From assembly GCA_017999615.1 (NCBI GenBank), contig JAGNLM010000007.1, positions 41,885 through 105,884 of the forward strand: a stretch of DNA of 64,000 nt. The letters run 5' to 3'. The notes below the pieces were generated by a model. That model was not told where the DNA came from. It saw nothing but the letters and a program-made list of their open reading frames with translations, and searched no databases. Shown piece by piece: positions 56,392 to 64,000 of the stretch (positions within the stretch are counted from its first letter, which is position 1; the number at the start of each line of letters is the position of its first letter). The position numbers were made by a program, and so were the translations under genes. This DNA comes from Gammaproteobacteria bacterium. GTDB taxonomy: Bacteria; Pseudomonadota; Gammaproteobacteria; JAABTG01.

Positions 56392-57435
56392 TCAGTCCGG
56401 CCCCGGCTCCGCCGGACCGCCCGCGGCGCGGGCGAGGGAGTCCAACACCCAGCGCGGGTGCGCGGCGAAGCCGAGGCCGGCCCGCTCCCCGGCGAGCAGA
56501 CGCTGGTAGCCGGCGAAGGCCACCATCGCCCCGTTGTCGGTGCAGAGCTCCGGGCGCGGGTAGTGCACGCGCGCGCCGACCGCTTCGCCCAACTGGAGCA
56601 GCGCCTCGCGCAGCCTGCGGTTGGCGCCCACTCCGCCGGCAATCACGAGCCGCCGGTGCCCGGTCTGGGCCAGGGCTCGGCGGCACTTGATCACCAGGGT
56701 CTCCACGACCGCGTCCTCGAAGGCCCGGGCGATGTCGGCGCGCGCGCCCGCATCCCCTCCCGCGTCGCGCAGGGCGTGCAGAGCGGCGGTCTTCAACCCG
56801 CTGAAACTGAAGTCCAGCCCGGGACGGGCGGTCATCGGCCGGGGAAACTCGAAGCGGCCGGGGTGGCCCTGCTCCGCCAGCCGGGCCAGCGCGGGGCCCC
56901 CGGGGTAGCCGAGACCGAGGAGCTTGGCGGTCTTGTCGAAGGCCTCTCCCGCGGCGTCGTCCACGGACTCCCCGAGCAGGCGGTAGGCGCCGACGGCGGT
57001 GACGTCGACCAGCAGCGTGTGGCCGCCGGAGACGAGGAGGGCGACGAAGGGGAAGGCCGGCGGGTCGGGCTCCAGCATGGGGGCGAGGAGGTGCGCCTCC
57101 ATGTGGTGCACGGGCACGGCCGGCAGCGACCAGGCCCAGGCCAGGCTGCGGGCGAAGGCGACCCCGACCAGCAGCGCCCCGACGAGGCCCGGTCCCGCGG
57201 TGTAGGCGACGCCACTCAGGTCGTCCCGGCCGGTCCCCGCTTCCTCGAGCACCTGCGTGAGGAGGGGGGTGAGCCGGCGGATGTGGTCCCGGGAGGCCAG
57301 CTCGGGGACCACGCCCCCGAACCGGGCGTGCAGCTCGACCTGGCTGTGGATGGCGTGGGCGAGCAGGCCTCGCTCCCCGTCGTACACGGCCACCCCGGTC
57401 TCGTCACAGGAGGTCTCGATCCCGACTACCCGCAC
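56392..57435 (-). CDS. tsaD: tRNA N6-adenosine threonylcarbamoyltransferase TsaD
   Basis: 347 residues from GTG 57435, which has GGAGGAAC in front; the frame stays open far upstream through rpsU antisense but is not coding there. [32 protein letters not shown], metal pair [41 protein letters not shown]. Makes t6A37 in ANN-decoding tRNAs, with TsaB/TsaE/TsaC elsewhere. Divergent from rpsU, the classical neighbour. Confidence 0.96.
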   Translation of the reverse strand: MRVVGIETSCDETGVAVYDGERGLLAHAIHSQVELHARFGGVVPELASRDHIRRLTPLLTQVLEEAGTGRDDLSGVAYTAGPGLVGALLVGVAFARSLAWAWSLPAVPVHHMEAHLLAPMLEPDPPAFPFVALLVSGGHTLLVDVTAVGAYRLLGESVDDAAGEAFDKTAKLLGLGYPGGPALARLAEQGHPGRFEFPRPMTARPGLDFSFSGLKTAALHALRDAGGDAGARADIARAFEDAVVETLVIKCRRALAQTGHRRLVIAGGVGANRRLREALLQLGEAVGARVHYPRPELCTDNGAMVAFAGYQRLLAGERAGLGFAAHPRWVLDSLARAAGGPAEPGPD

Positions 57436-57453
57436 CCGTTCCTCCCCCCCGGC

Positions 57454-57482
57454 TTTACAGTGCCCGGTCCTGAACCTACAAT
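57454..57482 (+). promoter_or_regulatory. Sigma-70 promoter for rpsU-yqeY-dnaG-rpoD
   Basis: -35 TTTACA (57454-57459), spacer 17, -10 TACAAT (57477-57482); five of six matches in each. It lies 53 bases before the S21 start and close to the divergent tsaD start. Confidence 0.82.
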
Positions 57483-57534
57483 TCACCGCTTCCATCCACG
57501 CAACGGCCCTCACGACGGCCCAGAGCAACCGAGT

Positions 57535-57759
57535 ATGCCGACTGTCCGCGTCCGAGAGAACGAGCCTTTCGATTTCGCCCTGCGGCGCTTCAAGCGCTCC
57601 TGTGAGAAGGCGGGGATCCTGACGGAGATCCGGCGTCGCGAGTTCTACGAAAAGCCGACCTCGGTGCGCAAGCGCAAGATGGCCGCCGCTATCAAACGCC
57701 ATCAGAAGCGCCGGCAGCGCGGCATGCTGGGCATGCGGACCGCGAGCCCCCGGGCCTGA
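57535..57759 (+). CDS. rpsU: 30S ribosomal protein S21
   Basis: 74 residues. [26 protein letters not shown] is the S21 start; the C-terminal part is Lys/Arg-rich ([19 protein letters not shown]). First gene of the macromolecular synthesis operon. The frame continues open upstream through tsaD antisense, which is ignored. Confidence 0.97.
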   Translation: MPTVRVRENEPFDFALRRFKRSCEKAGILTEIRRREFYEKPTSVRKRKMAAAIKRHQKRRQRGMLGMRTASPRA

Positions 57760-57781
57760 GCCCCTCGGGGCCCCGCCGCCC

Positions 57782-58234
57782 ATGAGCCTCAAGGCGCGGA
57801 TCCAGGACGACGTGAAGGCCGCCATGCGGGCGCAGGACAAGCGCCGGCTGGGGGCCTTGCGGCTCGTCAGTGCCGCCATCAAGCAGCGGGAGGTGGACGA
57901 GCGCATCGAGCTCGACGACTCCCAGGTGGTGGCCGTGCTGCGCAAGATGTTGAAGCAGCGCCAGGACTCCCTCACCCAGTTCCGGGCCGGCGGACGTGAC
58001 GACTTGGCCGACCAGGAGGCGTTCGAGATCGCGCTGATCGAGGGCTATCTGCCCCAGGCCCTCGGCGCCGGGGAGGTCGATGCCCTCGTCGCGCGGTGCG
58101 TGGCCGAGGTCGGGGCGACCTCCGCCCGGGACATGGGCAAGGTGATGGCGCGGATGAAGGAGCTCGTCGAGGGCCGCGCCGACATGGGCGTGGTCAGTGC
58201 CCGCGTGAAGGAGCACCTCGCCCGGCTCGGCTAG
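57782..58234 (+). CDS. yqeY: YqeY/GatB-like protein
   Basis: 150 residues. Alpha-helical GatB_Yqey family: [39 protein letters not shown], then the [15 protein letters not shown] block [15 protein letters not shown] and [23 protein letters not shown]. May act with amidotransferase-type tRNA modification; its role is unproven. Located between rpsU and dnaG as in many gammaproteobacteria. Confidence 0.93.
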   Translation: MSLKARIQDDVKAAMRAQDKRRLGALRLVSAAIKQREVDERIELDDSQVVAVLRKMLKQRQDSLTQFRAGGRDDLADQEAFEIALIEGYLPQALGAGEVDALVARCVAEVGATSARDMGKVMARMKELVEGRADMGVVSARVKEHLARLG

Positions 58235-58268
58235 CGGCGCGGTGCGGCGTGATGCCGTCGGGCGAACG

Positions 58269-60041
58269 ATGGCCGGTCGCATCCCCCAGTCCTTCGTCGA
58301 TGACCTCCTCGGCCGGGTCGATATCGTCGAGCTGATCGGCGAGTCCGTCCCCCTGAAGCGGGCCGGGCACGACTACCAGGCCCGCTGCCCGTTCCACGAC
58401 GAGAAGAGCCCGTCCTTCACCGTCAGCCCGCGCAAGCAGTTCTATCACTGCTTCGGCTGTGGCGCCCACGGCACCGCCATCGGCTTCCTGATGCAGTACG
58501 CCCGGATGGACTTTCCGGAGGCTGTGCGCGCGCTCGCCCAGCGGGCCGGGGTGCCGGTCCCGGAGGAGGGCGGACTGGCCCGTCCGGCCGACGCGGGGCT
58601 CGCCTCCCTCTACGTCCTGCTCGACCGGGCCCGGCAGTACTTCCAGCGTCAGTTACGCGAGCACCCCCAGGCGCGCAGGGCGCAGGAGTACCTGCAGAAC
58701 CGCGGCCTCGACGCGGCCACGCTCGACGCCTTCCAGCTCGGCTACGCCCCTGCAGGGTGGGACGGCCTGGTGGGGGCCCTCGGCGGCGACGAGAAGGCCC
58801 GCGACGACCTCGTGCAGGCCGGCCTGGCGATCGCCCGCAGCGGCGCGCGCCCCTACGACCGCTTCCGCGACCGGGTGATGTACCCCATCCTGGACCGCCG
58901 CGGGCGCACCGTCGGCTTCGGCGGCCGCGTGTTGGACGACAGCAAGCCGAAGTATCTGAATTCGCCGGAGACCCCGGTCTTCCACAAGGGACGTGAGCTC
59001 TACGGGCTCTACCAGGCCCAGCGCGTGAGCCGGGAGCTCGACTGGGTCGTCGTCGTGGAGGGCTACATGGACGTGCTGGCCCTCGCCCAGTCCGGCCTCA
59101 CCAGCACGGTGGCCACGCTCGGGACCGCTGCCACGGCCCAGCACCTGGAACAGGTCTTTCGCGTCGCGCCGCGGGTCGTGTTCTGTTTCGACGGCGACGC
59201 GGCGGGCCGCAAAGCGGCCTGGCGAGCGCTCGAGACCTCGCTGCCGCTCCTTCGCGAAGGGCGCCAGGCGAGCTTCGCGTTCCTCCCCGAAGGAGAAGAC
59301 CCGGACACGCGGGTGCGCCGTGTTGGGCCCGAGGGGTTCCGTGGGGAGTTGGCCCGGGGCACGCCTCTGTCGAGCTTTCTCTTCGACCAGCTGGTGGCCC
59401 GGGTCGACCTGGGCACGCTGGACGGCCGGGCGCGCCTGGTGGACCTCGCGCGCCCGTTCCTCACGCGTATTCCCCAGGGGGCGTTCCGGCAGCTGGTGGA
59501 GAAGCGCCTGGCGGAGCTGAGCCGTCTCGACCCCGCCGAGCTGGCGCACCTCCTCGACCCGGCCGGCCACGCCCGGGTGTCCCCCCGGCCTGCCCCCGCG
59601 GCGCCGGTGCGCCAGGCCCCCTCCCTGGTGCGGCGCACGGTCACCCTGCTGCTCCACCACCCGGAAGTCGTCGCCGGGGCGGGCGAGCTGCCCCCTCTCG
59701 GCGAGACCGGCCTGCCGGGGGTGGCGGTGCTGCGCGAGATGATCGAGCTCCTGCGGGCGCGGCCCGACCTCAGCATGGCGGGCCTTCTGGAGCACTTCCG
59801 CGATAGCGAGACCGGGCGCCACCTCAGCAAGCTTGCGGCCGTCGAGGACCCGGCCGTGCCGGAGGCCGATCTGGTCCAGGAATTCCGCGACGCGCTGGAG
59901 CGGATTGCACGCCAGGGACCCCAGCAGCGCTTCCAGGACCTCGCCGCGCGCGCCCGGGCGGGCCAGCTCTCGGAGGCGGAGACGCGCGAGTACGCGGAAC
60001 TTTGCGTGCGTCTCGGCGGTCATGGGGGAAGGAGTGGTTGA
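58269..60041 (+). CDS. dnaG: DNA primase
   Basis: 590 residues. CHC2 zinc site with C40, H43, C61 and C64 (ARCPFHDEKSPSFTV; YHCFGCGAHG), RNA polymerase core VMYPILDRRGRTVGFGGRVL, Toprim VVEGYMDVLALAQ and VFCFDGDAAGRKAAWRAL, and a C-terminal helical region that binds DnaB. ATG 58269 gives the standard MAGRIPQSFVDDLL start. Confidence 0.96.
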   Translation: MAGRIPQSFVDDLLGRVDIVELIGESVPLKRAGHDYQARCPFHDEKSPSFTVSPRKQFYHCFGCGAHGTAIGFLMQYARMDFPEAVRALAQRAGVPVPEEGGLARPADAGLASLYVLLDRARQYFQRQLREHPQARRAQEYLQNRGLDAATLDAFQLGYAPAGWDGLVGALGGDEKARDDLVQAGLAIARSGARPYDRFRDRVMYPILDRRGRTVGFGGRVLDDSKPKYLNSPETPVFHKGRELYGLYQAQRVSRELDWVVVVEGYMDVLALAQSGLTSTVATLGTAATAQHLEQVFRVAPRVVFCFDGDAAGRKAAWRALETSLPLLREGRQASFAFLPEGEDPDTRVRRVGPEGFRGELARGTPLSSFLFDQLVARVDLGTLDGRARLVDLARPFLTRIPQGAFRQLVEKRLAELSRLDPAELAHLLDPAGHARVSPRPAPAAPVRQAPSLVRRTVTLLLHHPEVVAGAGELPPLGETGLPGVAVLREMIELLRARPDLSMAGLLEHFRDSETGRHLSKLAAVEDPAVPEADLVQEFRDALERIARQGPQQRFQDLAARARAGQLSEAETREYAELCVRLGGHGGRSG

Positions 60042-60047
60042 GCGAAA

Positions 60048-60076
60048 TGGCGAATATTAGCGTCTCGTGCTATAGT
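60048..60076 (+). promoter_or_regulatory. Candidate rpoD-proximal promoter
   Basis: -10 TATAGT (60071-60076; five of six matches) with a weak -35 TGGCGA (60048-60053) at spacing 17. It lies in the dnaG-rpoD gap and could give extra rpoD transcripts, as known for internal promoters of this operon in E. coli. Confidence 0.45.
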
Positions 60077-60118
60077 TGACGACTACGTTCTGGTAACCGA
60101 ATTCCGATTCATCCCCCT

Positions 60119-61960
<1,842 letters not shown>

Positions 61961-62034
61961 GGGCCTGTAGCTCAGCCGGTCAGAGCGGGGGACTCATAAT
62001 CCCTTGGTCGCAGGTTCGAATCCTGCCGGGCCCA
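61961..62034 (+). tRNA. ileX: tRNA-Ile with CAU anticodon (tRNA-Ile2)
   Basis: Cloverleaf: acceptor GGGCCTG / CGGGCCC, D-stem GCTC/GAGC, anticodon stem GGGGA/TCCCT with loop CTCATAA (CAT), T-stem GCAGG/CCTGC, discriminator A. C4-G69 and C5-G68 in the acceptor are the known determinants for the lysidine synthase TilS, so this is the AUA-reading isoleucine tRNA rather than elongator tRNA-Met. CCA is not encoded. It starts on the base after the rpoD stop. Confidence 0.93.
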
Positions 62035-62090
62035 CGCGCACTTACGAAAACCTGAACCTATCCGCGGCACACTGGCGGCACACGACCACG

Positions 62091-62834
62091 ATGACGCCCG
62101 CACGCCCCCCACGCGAAAACCCCTGGGTCAACCTCGGCTTCAACGTCGTGCTGCCCGCGCTCGTGCTCATGCAGGGCAAGAACTGGCTGCGCGGACACTG
62201 GGGTGGCAGCGAGGATGGGTTGACGCTGCTCGTCTTCCTCGCCGCGCTGTCTCTTCCGCTCTCCTACGGGCTCTACGACTTGGCCCGCCGGCGCCGTTGG
62301 AACTTCTGGTCTGCCCTCGGCCTCGTGGGCGTCGTGATGACCGGCGGGATCGGGCTGCTGAAGCTGCCTCCGGAGTGGGTGGCGGTGAAGGAGGCGACGG
62401 TGCCGGGCCTGCTGGGGCTCGCGGTCCTGGTCAGCCACTGGACGCGCCGGCCTCTCGTGAGGATGCTGTTGCTGCGCGAGGAGTTCTTCGATCTCGATCG
62501 CATCGAGGCGCGCGTCGAGGAGCGCAACGCCCGGCCGGCCCTCGAGCGGCTGGTGCGCCAGGCGAACGGGCTGTTCGCGCTGTCGTTCGCGTTGAGCGCG
62601 GTGCTCAACTACGCGCTGGCCAAGTGGATCGTGGTGAGCCCCGCCGGGACCGACGCCTTCAATGACGAGTTGGGCCGCATGACCCTCCTCAGCTACCCCG
62701 TCATCGCCCTGCCGACGCTCGCGATCACCATGGCCGCGCTGTGGCTGCTGTTCTCCGGCCTGGGGCGGCTGACCGGCCTCGAGCTGGAAGAGATGGTGGT
62801 GCAGCCCGGCGGGGAGTCGCCCCCGCGCCCGTGA
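62091..62834 (+). CDS. VC0807-family membrane protein
   Basis: 247 residues, about six helices. Conserved start NPWVNLGFNVVLPALVLM, LSLPLSYGLYDLARRRRWNFWSALGLVGVVMTGGIGLLKLPPEWVAVKEATVPGLLGL. The family is of unknown function. The helix LSFALSAVLNYALAKWIVV and the last helix LPTLAITMAALWLLFSGLG follow a hydrophilic loop (RIEARVEERNAR). ATG 62091 has no clear ribosome site. The final 110 bases overlap the convergent esterase-like gene on the other strand. Confidence 0.83.
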   Translation: MTPARPPRENPWVNLGFNVVLPALVLMQGKNWLRGHWGGSEDGLTLLVFLAALSLPLSYGLYDLARRRRWNFWSALGLVGVVMTGGIGLLKLPPEWVAVKEATVPGLLGLAVLVSHWTRRPLVRMLLLREEFFDLDRIEARVEERNARPALERLVRQANGLFALSFALSAVLNYALAKWIVVSPAGTDAFNDELGRMTLLSYPVIALPTLAITMAALWLLFSGLGRLTGLELEEMVVQPGGESPPRP

Positions 62835-63666
62835 TCGGCCCTATCCGCAGCGCGTAGAGTCCCTGCCCGAGCCCGTTTCCGTCGTCCGCGAGGAGCAGCA
62901 GGCTGCGCTCGCCGCCGGCGAGGGGTGGACCCAGGGCCATCCCCTCGAAGTTGAGCCCCGGGAACGTGGCCTCCCAGAGCAGCGTCTTGCGCACCGCCGC
63001 CACGCTCGGGGGGAGGCTGGCGAGGTGCGAGGTGTCCGCCGCCCCCTGCAGGTCCACGGCGTACAGGCGGCTGCGAAAGCCCACCTGGGCGCTCGGCATC
63101 TCGCTCCCCATCCCGACGATGCCGGCCGCGCGCTCGAGCGCGAGCAGCGTGCCGTCGGGCAGGACGGCGAGGTCCACGAGCCCGCTCGGCGCCCGCCCGA
63201 AGAAGGGCGCCACGCCGTCGACCCGATATGCCCACTGCCCGTCCGGCCGCCAGCCGCCCCGCCCGTCTCCGCGCAGGCGCTGCAGGCGCACGAGCGTGCC
63301 CTGGCCGTCCGCGCCGCGGTTGGTCGCCCCGTCGCCCTTCAGGGCCTCCTCGTTCGCCGTCCACAGGGTGCGGGCGTCGGGGGAGAGGGCGAGGGACTCG
63401 AGGCTGAGGTTCCTGCGGGCGTTCGCATACACCCGGGGAGGCCGCACGACGCCCCGCGCGGCGCCCGTCTCGGCGTCGTACCGGCGGATTGCGGGCCCCA
63501 CCTCGTCGCTCACGTAGACGCTGCCGTCAGGGGCCCGGGCGACAGCCTCCAGGTCCGTGCCCTGACCGAGGGCGACCCTTCCCGTGACCTCCGCCCCCAG
63601 CACGGTCCCCGCGCGGTGGTCGAGCTGCACACTCAGGCGGTAGAGGGCGGCGTCCTTGTCGGACAC
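62725..63666 (-). CDS. Esterase-like (phytase-family) secreted protein
   Basis: 313 residues from GTG 63666. Beta-propeller of the esterase-like activity of phytase family: GTDLEAVARAPDGSVYVSDE, SLESLALSPDARTLWTANEE, LLALERAAG, FEGMALGPPLAGGERSLLLLADD. In the same frame, an upstream stretch to about 63846 encodes a signal peptide-like core (AAVAAVLALLGSLL) and ELSGVTWAGGERYLAVS, so the true N-terminus is further upstream, yet no ATG, GTG or TTG stands in frame before the stop at 63895-63897. Either a CTG start (63846) or a lost base is likely. The last ~35 residues are low-complexity and overlap the VC0807 gene. Confidence 0.72.
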   Translation of the reverse strand: MSDKDAALYRLSVQLDHRAGTVLGAEVTGRVALGQGTDLEAVARAPDGSVYVSDEVGPAIRRYDAETGAARGVVRPPRVYANARRNLSLESLALSPDARTLWTANEEALKGDGATNRGADGQGTLVRLQRLRGDGRGGWRPDGQWAYRVDGVAPFFGRAPSGLVDLAVLPDGTLLALERAAGIVGMGSEMPSAQVGFRSRLYAVDLQGAADTSHLASLPPSVAAVRKTLLWEATFPGLNFEGMALGPPLAGGERSLLLLADDGNGLGQGLYALRIGPITGAGATPRRAAPPSLPARGRSAAPGRRTAATARPW

Positions 63667-64000
63667 GGCCAGGTAGCGCTCCCCGCCGGCCCAGGTGACC
63701 CCGCTCAGCTCCCGAGCCCCCGCAGAGCCGGCGGGCAGCGTGACGGGGCCCTGCCCCGGGTCGGTGACCTCGAGCCCGAAGGCGCAACGGGGGAGCAGGC
63801 TTCCCAGGAGTGCGAGAACGGCGGCGACAGCCGCCCCTGTCCTCAGCCCGGAAGGAGGGGGATTGGAGCGGGCGAAGGGAACAGCACCCGGTCGCTAACT
63901 CGTTTATTACGAACGTTTTTTCCGATCCAAGCGTCACGGAATGGACTCGATTGTGGACTCAAGTCTTCGGCCTGGTCAACGCAGGCCGTTGCGGGTGATC

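Noticed and set aside
61961..62034. Reading the CAU tRNA as elongator tRNA-Met
   Set aside because: Acceptor pairs C4-G69 and C5-G68 and the GACTCATAATC-type anticodon arm fit tRNA-Ile2; elongator tRNA-Met normally has different pairs there.
61961..62090. tRNA 3' end as an integration site of a mobile element
   Set aside because: No integrase, no direct repeat of the tRNA 3' end further downstream in the visible sequence, and the next genes look chromosomal.
63527..63937. Minus-strand frame starting at 63937 as the true start of the esterase-like gene
   Set aside because: It is in another frame, becomes Arg/Pro/Gly-rich shadow sequence and lacks the family blocks.

Overview
This is a high-G+C chromosomal window from a gammaproteobacterium. 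The gene order supports this placement: rpsU-yqeY-dnaG-rpoD, radC next to rpmB-rpmG, coaBC-dut-algC-argB, yqgE-yqgF-pyrR-pyrB-pyrC', pilT-pilU facing yggS-proC-yggT, and hisI-hisE-tatABC. A small secreted Gly/Tyr/Trp-rich protein at 7303-7620 has the repeat pattern of sulfur globule envelope proteins. Together with a V/A-type ATPase operon, it points to a sulfur-oxidising member (Chromatiales, Ectothiorhodospiraceae or Acidiferrobacterales-like). That placement is inference. I see no insertion sequence, integrase, phage gene or CRISPR array, and no gene-free stretch longer than about 300 bases.

Layout. 2-7121: V/A-type ATPase genes in the order I-K-F-E-A-B-D, closely packed; I is cut by the window edge. 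7303-7620: sulfur-globule-like protein, then a two-way terminator shared with a secreted FG-GAP/ASPIC repeat protein on the other strand. 9460-13586: a Dam-type methylase, HinT, a PP2C phosphatase fused through one membrane segment to a formylglycine-generating-enzyme-like domain, and hisA. 13672-21093 (mostly minus): polA, a DUF2782 protein, and a translationally coupled operon hemC-hemD-EIIA(Man)-HPr-EI, which is a PTS without a permease. 21159-26887 (plus): tonB, yqgE, yqgF, pyrR, pyrB, an apparently metal-less pyrC', and a PyrK-like flavoprotein.

26950-33597: three PilT/PilU-family ATPases, then yggS, proC, yggT, yggU and pyrE. 33813-41385: a membrane DsbD_2/SafE-like protein, a periplasmic coiled-coil protein, then a minus-strand run coaBC-dut-algC-argB-slmA-ygjP. 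41494-47468: radC, a TTCGCG repeat, rpmB-rpmG, a NUDIX gene and a Gld-type ABC export cluster (ATPase, permease, GldG-like, DUF4340). 47485-50044: hisI-hisE-tatA-tatB-tatC. 50203-56304: cca, a four-helix membrane protein, a MidA-like methyltransferase, folate genes (pteridine-reductase-like SDR, folB, folK), a NUDIX gene and plsY. 56392-62034: tsaD, then the macromolecular synthesis operon rpsU-yqeY-dnaG-rpoD with a tRNA-Ile(CAU) directly on the rpoD stop codon. The end holds a VC0807-family membrane protein and an esterase-like (phytase-family) secreted protein whose N-terminus lacks a normal start codon.

Most of the window is housekeeping. The parts that deserve a second look are the sulfur globule protein beside the V-type ATPase, the phosphatase-FGE fusion, the haem/PTS operon, the PilT triplication and the unusual gene ends.
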